Assembly: GCA_021776615.1 (NCBI GenBank)
Contig: JAJFFO010000007.1
Coordinates: forward strand, 403,608 to 467,607
Source of the DNA: Robiginitomaculum sp.
GTDB lineage: Bacteria; Pseudomonadota; Alphaproteobacteria; Caulobacterales; Maricaulaceae
Length of the DNA stretch: 64,000 bases
Direction of reading: 5' to 3'
Below are positions 1-8,703 of the stretch, piece after piece (position 1 is the first letter of the stretch; each line of letters starts with the position of its first letter). The position numbers were made by a program, and so were the translations under genes. The notes beneath the pieces were generated by a model. It worked only from the letters and a program-made list of their open reading frames with translations, made no database searches and had not been told where the DNA came from.

Positions 1-879
1 GCGGCGGGTGAAGGTGGCAAACTCCATCTCCTCCAAAAACGACAAAAGCGGCCCGGCCTGCGGCTGTTCCGCGCCAAACTCTTCCGCCGGTGCCGGCAAG
101 GGCGCATCAATACGTAAAGTGACCAGATCGCGGCTAACGCGCGCCAGATCGGCAAATTCAATGAGGTTTTCGCGGCGCTTGTTTTGCTTAATCTCGCCCG
201 CGCGCGCCAACAAATTATCCAACGAGCCAAATTCATTAATCAGTAAAGCGGCGGTTTTGATGCCAATGCCCGGCACCCCCGGCACATTGTCAGCGCTATC
301 TCCTGCCAAGGCCTGTACTTCGATGACCTTATCAGGGCCAACACCGAACTTTTCCACCACTTCCGCGGGGCCGATACGGCGTGATTTCATGGTATCAAAC
401 ATGCTGATGCGCTCGCCGACCAATTGCATCAAATCCTTGTCCGATGAAATAATGGTGGTGTGTGCACCTTGGGCCTGAGCGTGTACGGCATAGCTGGCGA
501 TCAGATCATCAGCCTCCAGTCCTTTTGCCTCGATGGAGGGCAAGCCAAAGGCCCGAGTGGCATCGCGCACCAGCGCAAATTGCGGCACCAAATCCTCCGG
601 TGCTGGCGGGCGGTGGGCTTTATATTGCGGGTAAATATCGCTGCGAAAGGTCTTGCCTTTGGCGTCAAAAATCACCGCCAAATGGGTGGCCTTCTCGCCC
701 ACCATCATGTCTTCGACCAACTTCCACAACATGTTGCAATAACCGGAAACCGCACCAACCGGCATTTTGTCGGACTTGCGGGTCAATGGCGGCAAAGCGT
801 GATACGCGCGAAAAATATAGCCCGACCCATCCACCAAAACCAAATGACTATCGGCGTCCAACGCTCGCATTATGGCCAT
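1..879 (-). CDS. polA: DNA polymerase I, N-terminal part (5'-3' exonuclease domain), runs off window
   Basis: Only the first 293 codons lie in the window; the gene continues beyond base 1. The visible part is the flap/5'-3' exonuclease domain that removes RNA primers and damaged DNA during lagging-strand synthesis and repair. The protein starts MAIMRALDADSHLVLVDGSG, with the VDGSGYIFRAYHAL opening typical of PolA. Acidic metal-binding motifs follow: IFDAKGKTFR, GLEADDLIASY, IISSDKDLMQ and the helix-hairpin-helix segment LAGDSADNVPGVPGIGIKTA. The start is the ATG at 879; an internal ATG at 870 is also possible. It is transcribed away from the XRE operon. The polymerase domain cannot be judged from this window. 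Confidence 0.93.
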   Translation of the reverse strand, partial: MAIMRALDADSHLVLVDGSGYIFRAYHALPPLTRKSDKMPVGAVSGYCNMLWKLVEDMMVGEKATHLAVIFDAKGKTFRSDIYPQYKAHRPPAPEDLVPQFALVRDATRAFGLPSIEAKGLEADDLIASYAVHAQAQGAHTTIISSDKDLMQLVGERISMFDTMKSRRIGPAEVVEKFGVGPDKVIEVQALAGDSADNVPGVPGIGIKTAALLINEFGSLDNLLARAGEIKQNKRRENLIEFADLARVSRDLVTLRIDAPLPAPAEEFGAEQPQAGPLLSFLEEMEFATFTRR

Positions 880-999
880 AATTTTCTCTTGTTTTGTTAC
901 GTGAATTTCGAGGATTGATCATGCGGCTGCCGGGGCATTGATGCAATGGCCTTTGTCGGCAAAGCAGCACGCGCCGCCAGCGCTTCGTTGATAAAGATG

Positions 1000-1029
1000 T
1001 TGACAATCACATTTTTTGTTATATATATA
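1000..1029 (+). promoter_or_regulatory. Probable promoter with overlapping near-palindrome before the XRE operon
   Basis: TTGACA at 1000-1005 is a perfect sigma-70 -35 box. It is followed 16-18 bases later by an alternating TATATATA run that supplies a -10. The run sits in a near-palindrome (TTGTTATATATATACAAC, 1017-1034). A self-regulating XRE-type repressor encoded 30 bases downstream could bind there; that part is inference. Confidence 0.6.
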
Positions 1030-1061
1030 CAACAATTAATATTTGATACGAGACGAAACTG

Positions 1062-1316
1062 ATGGTACACAACCGCATAAAACTATTGCGCACCGAACAG
1101 AATTTCAGTCGGCAGGATTTGGCCGAAGCCGTTGGTGTGAACTTTCAAACCATCGGTTATCTGGAACGCGGTGATTATAACGCGTCGCTGGAATTGGCGC
1201 TTAAACTGGCCGCGTTTTTTGACCTGCCATTGGAAGACTTGTTTTCGCTGACCGAATTCGTCCCGCTTTCCCAACAGTTACGTCGTCAATCTACAAAAGC
1301 AAACGAGGAGAGCTAA
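1062..1316 (+). CDS. Small XRE/Cro-type HTH regulator (YozG-like)
   Basis: An 84-residue protein that is almost entirely a Cro/CI helix-turn-helix: RIKLLRTEQNFSRQDLAEAVG, then VNFQTIGYLERGDYNASLELALKLAAFF. The ending DLPLEDLFSL is typical of small YozG/YgzD-like regulators, which often sit directly upstream of genes for small membrane proteins. The next gene begins two bases after the stop, so the three genes 1062-2288 are very likely one operon. The promoter at 1000-1029 carries a near-palindrome suited to autoregulation. The target and signal are unknown. Confidence 0.88.
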   Translation: MVHNRIKLLRTEQNFSRQDLAEAVGVNFQTIGYLERGDYNASLELALKLAAFFDLPLEDLFSLTEFVPLSQQLRRQSTKANEES

Positions 1317-1317
1317 G

Positions 1318-1773
1318 ATGAATAAAGCTCAACCCAAAACCCACACCTGGAATGCCAGCTATGCCCGGAGCCTCTCTATCATCGCACTCATGCTGCCAAT
1401 TATAGGCGGTGTTGTATTCCATGAATATGGGCAGCACTTTATAGGACGCGCCTTGCACGCCTCCAGCGTCATCGCCTTATTTCTCATGCCGGTAATGTTC
1501 AGGGAAACACTGAACCTAATGTTCAAATCCACATGTGCAAAAGATGAGCTACAAAAAAACTGGCACGATCAGGCGGTGCGAAAATCCTATCGAGTGGTTA
1601 TTGGCATCGCATGGCTTTTATTCATTGTCGCTGCACTGTCGACGAAATGGATAATTTCCATAGATGCATTAAGCGATCTGCTGATGACATTTTCCATGAT
1701 CACCATTGCCTATGCCTTTATTGTCCCGTTCAGCTTTCTCGCTTGGTCGGTCAAACCGCTGGATGTGGAATAA
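1318..1773 (+). CDS. Four-helix membrane protein of unknown function (copy 1)
   Basis: A 151-residue protein with four predicted membrane segments, roughly residues 18-34, 45-63, 90-110 and 119-142. It is a paralogue of the next gene: both start with a short polar tail, W-N-x-x-x-AR, then ALMLPII, and both end with helices containing YxxIxPFxxLAW and a short acidic tail. Family unknown to me. YozG-type regulators commonly precede DUF2975-like four-helix membrane proteins, and this topology resembles those, but I cannot assign the family. No signal peptide, no catalytic motif. An internal frame at 1611-1802 is a shadow. Confidence 0.75.
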   Translation: MNKAQPKTHTWNASYARSLSIIALMLPIIGGVVFHEYGQHFIGRALHASSVIALFLMPVMFRETLNLMFKSTCAKDELQKNWHDQAVRKSYRVVIGIAWLLFIVAALSTKWIISIDALSDLLMTFSMITIAYAFIVPFSFLAWSVKPLDVE

Positions 1774-1811
1774 ATGCCCACGTCATCACCACTGATTTTT
1801 AGGAGGAGTAA

Positions 1812-2288
1812 ATGAGTATCTCCCAAACCGCACAACCGCCGACTTCATGGAACCCGGCCAATGCGCGCCTTTTGGGTGCCCTGGCCCTGATGCTGCCAAT
1901 AATTGCCGCACTTTTATACCATGTAGATAGCTGGTCAGAGATTGGTCAGGCGCGGTTTTTGATCACCGTGCGCGGTGCGATCATTAGTACCAGCCTGGCA
2001 AGCATGATGTTTATGCCCAAGGCATTTCGGCGAATTTTGGACAGTAAAGGGATTGCCGATGAGCACGAAATGTTCCGGCGCGCCACAACCTTCCATGCCT
2101 CTTACAAACTTATCATTCTAATTGCTCTGATACTGATCATCATTGCTGGTATCGCCGCCAATAACGGTTTGGGCGGCAAAGATATGCGCCATTTACTGAC
2201 CACCATCGGCATGATGATTGCGGTCTATTCGATGATCATCCCGTTCAACATTCTGGCATGGACCATGGTCCCGCCCGACGAAGAATAA
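1812..2288 (+). CDS. Four-helix membrane protein of unknown function (copy 2)
   Basis: A 158-residue paralogue of the preceding gene, 38 bases downstream, with a strong ribosome site (AGGAGGAG at 1801-1808). Predicted membrane segments lie near residues 22-38, 50-68, 97-117 and 124-150. The shared features are N-P-A-N-AR, ALMLPII, and a final YSMIIPFNILAW helix followed by an acidic tail. The pair looks like a tandem duplication that has diverged; they may form a heteromeric membrane complex. Function unknown. Controlled, presumably, by the XRE protein at the head of the operon. Confidence 0.75.
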   Translation: MSISQTAQPPTSWNPANARLLGALALMLPIIAALLYHVDSWSEIGQARFLITVRGAIISTSLASMMFMPKAFRRILDSKGIADEHEMFRRATTFHASYKLIILIALILIIIAGIAANNGLGGKDMRHLLTTIGMMIAVYSMIIPFNILAWTMVPPDEE

Positions 2289-2413
2289 TACGAGCAGACT
2301 GGGCCACACCCAATAAACCATAGCTCTGCCAAGCCTACCGATGCGCAGGCTACGGGAAAGCTGTGCCCAAACTTCATCCACCAACCCCCAATTTCAAACC
2401 TAAGGAGAACACC

Positions 2414-3643
2414 ATGTTAAAAACATATTCAAAACGAAAAAGCGGCGGGGCATTGCTTTTGCTCGCCTTTGCGGCGCTTTCGCCCACCTTGCTACAAGGT
2501 AGCCACGCCAACGCTGCCCCCACGCCGGCGACCGAAGCTGCAGCGCCGGAAAAAGCACACACAATTGCGCACACCATTAAATCGCAATACCCGGCCATGG
2601 ACCGTCATCTCAGCGTCAGCCTGCCCAAAGGCTATAACGCCAAGACCGACAGTCGCTATCCGGTGCTGTATATATTGGACAGCGAAACCAATCTCGATTT
2701 CACCCGCGCCGTGGTCAATTTTCTTGGCGATAATGGCCAGATACCCGCGATGATCGTCGTTGGTATTCATGCCGATGGTACGCGCGACGTTGACTATCTT
2801 CCAAAATCGACCGACCCGGCAGCAGCGGGCCAATCCGGCGACGCCGGTCAGTTTTTAATAGCGTTGGAAAACGAAATCATCCCGCTTGTGCAAAAATCCT
2901 ATCGCGCCACCGACTTTCGCCTGATTTCCGGTCACTCTTATGGCGGCCTGTTTGTGTCATACGCCATGACCCAAAACCCGGATTTATTCCAGGGCTATTT
3001 CACCCAAAGCCCGTATTTCAGCGCGGTCACCACGCCGCCATCGCTGGAACGCTTCAAAGCGGTGTTTGAAAAACACCCGGATATGCAAAGCCATTTTTTC
3101 ATGACCCTTGGTGATGAAAACCTCTTGGCCGAAGGCTATAAAGCCGTCGCGGATTTTCTCGCTGCCAATGCGCCAAAGACCGTACAAATTGTCGACCACC
3201 CGCAGCCCGGCCGCACCCACATGCAGACCCGCATGCTTGGCACTTATGCAGCACTGGAGCAGTATTTCGCCAAGGACTGGGGCCTAAACGCCGCTGCTGA
3301 AAGCGGTGATATTGCCGCGCATATGGCTGGCCTGAAAGCCAAATATGGCACCGCGCCGCAGTATGACGTGGAAACCTTTGCCCAAGCCATGCAGGCACTT
3401 TTGCAAGGCGGCAAGGTCCCACAAGGCACGGCAATGGGTGAAATCTTTGTCGAACAACACCCCAACTCTGCCTTCGCCCACTTCTTCCTGTTCAATGCCT
3501 ATGCCATGGGCGGCAATAAGGATGGCGCGCTAAAACAGGTCAATGCCGCGCTCAAAATTATTGACGAGACCCCGGAGCCAAGTGCGGAAATGCAGCAGAT
3601 CTATCCACAACTCAAGCAGATGCAACAACGCCTTGGCGGGTAA
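2414..3643 (+). CDS. Secreted alpha/beta-hydrolase esterase (Fes/IroE/EstD-like)
   Basis: The start is the ATG at 2414, preceded by AAGGAGAAC; a longer upstream frame lacks a ribosome site. An N-terminal signal peptide covers about residues 1-35 (hydrophobic ALLLLAFAALS, then an Ala-rich cleavage region). The body is the esterase-D/enterochelin-esterase fold: RYPVLYILDSE, IVVGIH, the nucleophile elbow GHSYGG (Ser), and a late GRTHMQTR His. A 100-residue C-terminal extension with a helical, TPR-like look follows. Such proteins hydrolyse acyl or siderophore esters in the periplasm; the actual substrate is unknown. Transcription ends at the strong hairpin at 3675-3709. Confidence 0.85.
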   Translation: MLKTYSKRKSGGALLLLAFAALSPTLLQGSHANAAPTPATEAAAPEKAHTIAHTIKSQYPAMDRHLSVSLPKGYNAKTDSRYPVLYILDSETNLDFTRAVVNFLGDNGQIPAMIVVGIHADGTRDVDYLPKSTDPAAAGQSGDAGQFLIALENEIIPLVQKSYRATDFRLISGHSYGGLFVSYAMTQNPDLFQGYFTQSPYFSAVTTPPSLERFKAVFEKHPDMQSHFFMTLGDENLLAEGYKAVADFLAANAPKTVQIVDHPQPGRTHMQTRMLGTYAALEQYFAKDWGLNAAAESGDIAAHMAGLKAKYGTAPQYDVETFAQAMQALLQGGKVPQGTAMGEIFVEQHPNSAFAHFFLFNAYAMGGNKDGALKQVNAALKIIDETPEPSAEMQQIYPQLKQMQQRLGG

Positions 3644-3674
3644 TCTATAACGCCCCTCGCGACGTGTCGTGCAT

Positions 3675-3709
3675 AACCCGGCCAGATTCCCCCTCTGGCC
3701 GGGTTTTTT
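3675..3709 (+). terminator. Rho-independent terminator of the esterase gene
   Basis: A 12-bp perfect stem (AACCCGGCCAGA / TCTGGCCGGGTT) with a seven-base loop and a run of six T on the plus strand. It sits 31 bases after the esterase stop. The minus side lacks a T-tract, so it mainly serves the plus-strand gene. Confidence 0.93.
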
Positions 3710-3711
3710 CT

Positions 3712-4551
3712 TCAGCGCGCCGCCAATGCTGCCAGTACAATCATCGCCCCGCCAACCAGCGTCAGCAGGGTTATACGCTCGCCGACAATCAGCGCCGCAA
3801 AGGCAATGCCGTAAACCGGCTCCAACACCAACACGACACTGGCGGTATGGGCGCGGATGGTTTTAACCGCCTGAATAACCAAAAAATGCAGCCCGGCGGT
3901 AAACACCACGCCCAGCAAGATGATCAACCAAATATCATCCATTGATGGCGGCGTATAAGCAAAAAATGCAAAAGGCAGCAGCACTAAAGCGGCAGCGGTG
4001 AATTGCACCAATGCCATGCTCTGCGCCGGTAAAGCCCGAAATTTATAACGGTTCAGCAGCATGTTCAGCGCATAAAGAAAGCCCGACAACACCCCCCAGG
4101 CCATGCCCTCAATCGCCGCAAACTCAAACGCTTCGCCGCCAGTGGTTAAGGTGACACCAGCAATAGCTAGGGCCGCGATGAGGAAGTCATGCGTGGAGAT
4201 TCTGGTACGGGTAATCAGGTGTTCGAAAAGCGTTACAAAAACCGGAAAAAGCGAAAATGCCAACACGCCGATGGCCACAGTGGAAACCGCAATGGATTGG
4301 AAGAAAGTGACCCAATGGGCCGCCAACAATACGCCGCTAAGCGCTAGCCCCCTTTTATGTCCTTTTAAACCAGCCAGAGATTGACGATCGAACGCGCCAA
4401 TGATCATCCCCAGAATGGCCGCCGCAATCAGCGCCCGGCCAAACACAATGAGCAAAGGCGACAATAAGATGAGCTTACCAAACACGCCCGAACCACCGGC
4501 CAGCACCGCTGCAAAATGTATAGGCAAACGAGATTTATCAAACCATTTCAT
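3712..4551 (-). CDS. DMT/EamA family transporter
   Basis: About 279 residues in ten predicted membrane helices, arranged as two five-helix EamA repeats. This is the layout of drug/metabolite exporters of the RhaT/YdcZ/EamA superfamily. Recognisable pieces are FGRALIAAAILG in helix 2, the first-repeat end YALNMLLNRYKFR, and the second-repeat motif LVLEPVYGIAFAALIVGERIT with the conserved Glu-Pro. The chosen start (ATGAAATGG) follows a G-rich stretch; an ATG 24 bases upstream is the alternative. It lies 43 bases downstream of the AraC-type regulator on the same strand, so the two are likely co-transcribed and the regulator may control it. Substrate unknown. Confidence 0.88.
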   Translation of the reverse strand: MKWFDKSRLPIHFAAVLAGGSGVFGKLILLSPLLIVFGRALIAAAILGMIIGAFDRQSLAGLKGHKRGLALSGVLLAAHWVTFFQSIAVSTVAIGVLAFSLFPVFVTLFEHLITRTRISTHDFLIAALAIAGVTLTTGGEAFEFAAIEGMAWGVLSGFLYALNMLLNRYKFRALPAQSMALVQFTAAALVLLPFAFFAYTPPSMDDIWLIILLGVVFTAGLHFLVIQAVKTIRAHTASVVLVLEPVYGIAFAALIVGERITLLTLVGGAMIVLAALAAR

Positions 4552-4594
4552 CGCCCCCCTATTACAGGGCGGCACGAAGAAACAGAAGATTTAT

Positions 4595-5398
4595 TTATGG
4601 ATTCCTTAGGTTATCATTCTTTCCCAAAGAACCCGGGGGAAAGCCGAAGGTTTTGGAAAACGCGTCGCAAAAGGCGGCGCGGCTTTGATAACCTGCCAAA
4701 TCCGCCGCATCTTCGGCGCTGGCCCCAGCGGCGCAGGCCCCCAGTCCGCACGATAGCAATACCAGACGCCGCCAGCGCGCCGGGGACAGGCCGGTTTCTT
4801 TATGAAAAACCCGTTCGGCGGTGCGCTTGCTAAGCCCGGCATCGACACACAAGGCCGCCAGATTGGTATGGGCAAAAACGGGGTCGATAAACTTGTCAGC
4901 CAGTTTCTTTGCCCGAGCATCTTTTGGCATTTGCAGAGTGAGGGCTGAGCGGTCAGTTGAATGGCAGGCGGAATGGATCTCCGCCGCCAACAAGCTGGCC
5001 AGAATAACATGTTGGGCTTTGCGTCGATCCAAGGCATGTAGGACGCAGGTGCGCAAAACTGCCTCATGCAGCAAGCCACACACTTTCAATGCGCCCGGCG
5101 CGCTCAGCAATGCCAAATCATCGCGCATTAGCGATGGCGAAAAATAGAGGGTGCGCAGTTTGACCGCACCCAACATCTGTAATTCATGCGCCCAGCCGCC
5201 CGGAATCCACAAACCATTGCGCGGCGGGATCAGCCACAGCGTATTTTCAATATGGGCACGAATAGCACCGGTCCGCGCATAAAGAAATTGTGGCCAGGCA
5301 TGCGTGTGCGCAGGCAAAACACTGCCCGCCGCATAATCCACGCTTAAAGAGCGTACCGATAAATGGTTTTGGTCGTCAGGTGTTAGCTTTTGCCGCAT
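4595..5398 (-). CDS. AraC-family transcriptional regulator with cupin sensor domain
   Basis: A 267-residue regulator. The N-terminal half is an AraC-type cupin (HTHAWPQFLYARTGAI; IPPRNGLWIPGGWAHEL). The C-terminal third holds two helix-turn-helix units: DAGLSKRTAERVFHKETGLSP, then the second helix region ending GYQSRAAFCDAFSKTFGFPPG, the family signature. It resembles the NimR/YdeO-like group with a cupin that often regulates a neighbouring exporter, which matches the EamA gene downstream. It is divergent from the VOC gene, whose start is 74 bases away, so a shared control region is possible. The ligand is unknown. Confidence 0.88.
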   Translation of the reverse strand: MRQKLTPDDQNHLSVRSLSVDYAAGSVLPAHTHAWPQFLYARTGAIRAHIENTLWLIPPRNGLWIPGGWAHELQMLGAVKLRTLYFSPSLMRDDLALLSAPGALKVCGLLHEAVLRTCVLHALDRRKAQHVILASLLAAEIHSACHSTDRSALTLQMPKDARAKKLADKFIDPVFAHTNLAALCVDAGLSKRTAERVFHKETGLSPARWRRLVLLSCGLGACAAGASAEDAADLAGYQSRAAFCDAFSKTFGFPPGSLGKNDNLRNP

Positions 5399-5472
5399 TT
5401 GCTAACAAATTTGACGTATATTCGCATAAGCGGCAAGTGAAACCGTGTTATCAATTGATTTTTGGAGAAAGC

Positions 5473-5853
5473 ATGCCGAATAAGCTCGCACATTTTGCCA
5501 TTGAAGCGGACGACGTTGAACGCGCACGCAGGTTTTATGAAAGTGTATTTGGTTGGCGTTTTGAGCCGTGGGGGCCGCCGGAATTCTACCTTATTCAAGG
5601 TGCCGGTACTCATGGGGCGTTGCAAAAACGCGAAAAACCATTGCCAGAGGGACGCAAAGGGTTTGTCTGCTCCTTCGCCGTAGACGATTTGGCGGCCAGC
5701 AGTGCGGCAATAAGCGTCGCTGGCGGCACGCTCATGGGCCAGTCCCACACCATCCCCACGGTCGGTGAATTGGTTTCATTCGCCGACACCGAAGGTAATC
5801 AGGCGATTATTGTCCAATACGACCCGCAATGCCGGGCCGAGCTTGGACTGTAG
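5473..5853 (+). CDS. VOC (glyoxalase/bleomycin-resistance-like) family protein
   Basis: A 126-residue protein beginning at the ATG after TTTGGAGAAAGC. A longer open frame from 5290 would run through the AraC promoter region and has no ribosome site. The fold is a vicinal-oxygen-chelate pair: HFAIEADDVERARRFYESVFGW (first beta-alpha-beta unit) and SFADTEGNQAIIVQYD (second). The N-terminal His and later Glu are placed like metal ligands. Small VOC proteins of this type are usually of unknown substrate. It sits 14 bases upstream of a lipoprotein gene and probably shares its transcript. Confidence 0.88.
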   Translation: MPNKLAHFAIEADDVERARRFYESVFGWRFEPWGPPEFYLIQGAGTHGALQKREKPLPEGRKGFVCSFAVDDLAASSAAISVAGGTLMGQSHTIPTVGELVSFADTEGNQAIIVQYDPQCRAELGL

Positions 5854-5867
5854 GGAGTTATAACCTG

Positions 5868-6419
5868 ATGCGCATAAACATTTACCCTTGGCATTGGCTC
5901 TGCGTGCTTTGCCTGATCGTCATCGGCGCCTGCGCCCCTGCGCCAATAAAATCAGACTCAATAAAAGCGGCAGACACCGAGTTTGAAACCGAAATCACCG
6001 CGGCACTATTGGCCTATGTGGAGGCCATCAACATTGGGGATATTAAAACCGCAGCCGCTATGTATGATCACAGTGTCGGCTTTCATTGGGTGGAGCGTGG
6101 CGGCGTGCAATATGAGGACGCGCAAGCGGCGGCGGCCTCATTGCAAGGTCTTGTCATTCCCGGCACCACCATCCTCATGACCACAGACCAACACCATATT
6201 GCGCCCATGGGGCCGGGTGCGGCTCTGGTCTCCAGCCATTTTGATTTTTCGATGCAATACCCTGACAACCAGAACGGCTTTGCATTTGATGGCTGGATGA
6301 CCATTGGTCTGGTGAAACGCCAGGGAAAATGGCGCATTGCCGGTGGGCAAGTAGGCCCCGGATCAGATATGAGTGCTAATCCCGGTGCCGATAGCCGCGC
6401 CGGGTCAAAAACGCCTTAG
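5868..6419 (+). CDS. Lipoprotein with SnoaL/DUF4440-like (NTF2-fold) domain
   Basis: Start chosen at ATG 5868, 14 bases after the VOC stop; GGGAG in the gap serves as ribosome site. A short signal peptide ends in the lipobox VIGAC (Cys near residue 23), so the protein is likely membrane-anchored in the periplasm. The body ([24 protein letters not shown]; then [22 protein letters not shown]) has the pattern of SnoaL-like/DUF4440 NTF2-fold proteins: an N-terminal helix pair and a final GKWRI strand. No catalytic assignment can be made. Its stop codon overlaps, tail to tail, the stop of the chemotaxis gene on the other strand. Confidence 0.8.
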   Translation: MRINIYPWHWLCVLCLIVIGACAPAPIKSDSIKAADTEFETEITAALLAYVEAINIGDIKTAAAMYDHSVGFHWVERGGVQYEDAQAAAASLQGLVIPGTTILMTTDQHHIAPMGPGAALVSSHFDFSMQYPDNQNGFAFDGWMTIGLVKRQGKWRIAGGQVGPGSDMSANPGADSRAGSKTP

Positions 6420-7576
6420 CCGGTTTTGCGAACCTCGCCGAGGAATTCGGCCATATCAGATTTGAGATTATTGAGCACTTGCCGGTGGCCACCAAGCTCA
6501 TTCGCCGCCGTGATTACCTTTTGCGTAGCGTCCTTGGTCTTGCCGGTGGATGCCTGAACCTGAACGATGCTGGCGCTTACGTCGGTAGTGCCAGTGGCGG
6601 CCTCTTGCACATTGGCCGCAATTTCCTTGGTTGCCTCGCCTTGTTCATCAACGGCATTAGAGATGGTTGTGGAAATTTCATTCACCTGAGTAATGGTCTG
6701 GCTAATTTCGGCATTGGCGGCCACCGCTTCCTTGGTCACCTCCTGAATTTCCTTGACCTGCGCCGCTATATCCTGCGTGGCCTTCTCAGTCTGCTGGGCC
6801 AAAGCCTTTACTTCCGAAGCGACAACCGCGAAGCCTTTGCCCGCCTCACCGGCTCTGGCGGATTCAATGGTTGCGTTCAGCGCCAGCAAGTTAGTCTGCC
6901 CGGCAATATCATTAATAAGCTCAACCACTTGATTGATTTTTACGCTTGCCGAGGACAATAACTCTATCTGTGTGTTCATCGATTCTGCTTTGCCAACCGC
7001 TTCGGCGGTAATTTCGGAAGATTGCCCGACCTGGCGGCTAATTTCGCCGATGGAACAGGTCAACTCCTCGGTCGCGCTGGCTACGCCATGCATGTTTACC
7101 GAAGCCTCTTCCGCCCCGGCAGCGACTGTCACCGACTGGTCATTGGCTTCCGTTGATGCCTCCTCCAACACGCTCGATACGGTCTCAAGCGCGGTTACGG
7201 AACTGGTAACCCCTTCGACCACATCGCCCATATGAGCTTCAAACTTCGCGCCCATCTCCTGAAATTGCTCATTGCGCGACTGTACAAACCGGGTGGCTGT
7301 GTTCAACGCCTGCGAAGCAGTAAGGAAATTACCGAGCATGCCTTTTTCTTCAATAAGCCGATAGAAACGGTTCTTTGCCACAGATTCCATGGTGGCACGG
7401 GATTCGCGCATATAAGCATCAGTGCGGTCAATCATTTGATTGATCGCGTGCATGAGCGCGCCCAATTCGCCGGTCTCGTTAATATCGAGAATTCGTGCCT
7501 CAAAATCACCGCCAGCGACCGCTTTACAAGTGGCCAATGCTTTTGAAATTGACTTATCAGATCTGGCTTTAAACAT
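6416..7576 (-). CDS. Soluble methyl-accepting chemotaxis protein (HAMP + signalling domain)
   Basis: A 386-residue transducer without any membrane segment or periplasmic domain. Residues ~15-55 resemble a HAMP region ([33 protein letters not shown]). The long coiled coil contains the receptor hairpin tip with the near-invariant [37 protein letters not shown] sequence. Flanking helices hold many Gln/Glu/Ala heptads that could be methylated. It is transcribed just after the PAS protein (7654-8205) on the same strand; together they look like an Aer-type energy or redox sensor split into two genes. Stop codons overlap with the convergent lipoprotein gene. AAGGA lies nine bases before the ATG. Confidence 0.92.
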   Translation of the reverse strand: MFKARSDKSISKALATCKAVAGGDFEARILDINETGELGALMHAINQMIDRTDAYMRESRATMESVAKNRFYRLIEEKGMLGNFLTASQALNTATRFVQSRNEQFQEMGAKFEAHMGDVVEGVTSSVTALETVSSVLEEASTEANDQSVTVAAGAEEASVNMHGVASATEELTCSIGEISRQVGQSSEITAEAVGKAESMNTQIELLSSASVKINQVVELINDIAGQTNLLALNATIESARAGEAGKGFAVVASEVKALAQQTEKATQDIAAQVKEIQEVTKEAVAANAEISQTITQVNEISTTISNAVDEQGEATKEIAANVQEAATGTTDVSASIVQVQASTGKTKDATQKVITAANELGGHRQVLNNLKSDMAEFLGEVRKTG

Positions 7577-7653
7577 CGAAGGAAATCCTTTTGACTAAGC
7601 AGCGATTTGTAAAAGGCTGCTGAAATGTTGGGCGAAGATGGTAGGCCCCAGTT

Positions 7654-8205
7654 TTAGGCAGCACGCGCCATTGGCGCTTTGCCCAAGGTCAGCACCCATT
7701 CGTCATAGGCCATGCCCTGTTTGCTTAATATGCCGTCCAACATTGCCACGGAGGCGGCCATGGCCACGTCCTTAGCAGCATGACGCCCCTCTTCAGCCAA
7801 CAAATCGCGATAAAGCGGGATGATAGTGTTTTCCAGAATATCCCGGTCTGGCACCCGGCGGTTCGAGTGGTATCCAACGACCTGGCCATTAACATCAGTG
7901 CTGGGGGTCACGTGGGCGAGCACCCAATAATGGTCGCCGTTTTTGCAGCGGTTAACTACGTAGGCGAAAATTTCGTCGCCGTTTTTCAGCGAATCCCATA
8001 ACATTTTGAAAATGCAGCTGGGCATGCTGGGATGACGCACAATACTATGCGGTTGCCCCACGCATTCCGGTTCGGTGAAGCCGGCAATACGCAGAAATAC
8101 ATCGTTGCAATAGGTCAGGCGACCTTTGAGATTTGTCTTGCTGACGATGATTTCGTCCTTGTCAAAGAACGCTTCTTTGTTGGTCAGATGCTTCTTATGC
8201 GTCAC
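7654..8205 (-). CDS. PAS domain protein, Aer-like
   Basis: About 183 residues. The PAS domain covers residues ~5-125 and closely follows the aerotaxis-receptor pattern: TDxKGRxTYxND (LKGRLTYCNDVFLRIAGF), GQPHSIVRHPSMP, then NRCKNGDHYWVLAHVTP. In Aer this PAS domain binds FAD. The rest is a helical tail without a transducer domain. I prefer the GTG start at 8205 because it gives VTHKKHLTNKEAFF, the normal length before the PAS, and GGGGAC lies upstream; an ATG at 8235 in the same frame adds ten residues. The adjacent soluble transducer (77 bases downstream) could receive its signal. Confidence 0.85.
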   Translation of the reverse strand: MTHKKHLTNKEAFFDKDEIIVSKTNLKGRLTYCNDVFLRIAGFTEPECVGQPHSIVRHPSMPSCIFKMLWDSLKNGDEIFAYVVNRCKNGDHYWVLAHVTPSTDVNGQVVGYHSNRRVPDRDILENTIIPLYRDLLAEEGRHAAKDVAMAASVAMLDGILSKQGMAYDEWVLTLGKAPMARAA

Positions 8206-8703
8206 AGTCAATGTCCCCGTTCTATTAAAAATCACGCTTGCTTGGGGGGATATTCGATACCCGCTCTTAACAGCGAGTAAAGACGATTTGAGAACTAAAC
8301 CTGTATATGTGGATATTAATTATTACAACCTTTAATTGTATCATTGTATTCATTCAACTCTATTAATATGTATACTTTATAGCCAATGTAAAATCGCCAC
8401 ATTCTTATCACTCACTTAAATTGTGGTTATGATTAAATTACATTTTGCGACACATAAAAAAACGCATATTCCTTCAAAAAAATATCACAATATATCTGTG
8501 ATAAATTACCCCACCTTCGCTTTGAGGCATACTAAATGACGGCAATGCGCCATCCCGCCACCCAAAATTCCTGATAATCGCCGCCCTTCATTGATTCGGT
8601 CATAACAATGGACGCGATATGGACGATTAAACCGGTCGGCTAATCGGCCAGTACCGTATTTACTTGATGATCTAAATATTTAGAGGTCTGAAACCGCCAG
8701 CAC
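8206..8703. other. AT-rich gene-free region
   Basis: About 500 bases without a convincing gene, markedly AT-rich from 8290 to 8510. It must hold the promoter of the PAS-transducer pair. The only clear structure is the perfect inverted repeat listed at 8483-8503. No tRNA, riboswitch or terminator recognised. Confidence 0.6.
8483..8503. promoter_or_regulatory. Perfect 7-bp inverted repeat, possible operator
   Basis: TATCACA at 8483-8489 and TGTGATA at 8497-8503 are exact reverse complements separated by seven bases, in AT-rich DNA about 280 bases upstream of the PAS gene. A dimeric regulator site is plausible. The half-site order is the reverse of the CRP/FNR consensus, so I do not assign a regulator. 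Confidence 0.35.

Noticed and set aside
8483..8503. CRP/FNR binding site
   Set aside because: The arms are TCACA...TGTGA, opposite to the TGTGA...TCACA order of CRP/FNR sites; kept only as an unassigned inverted repeat.
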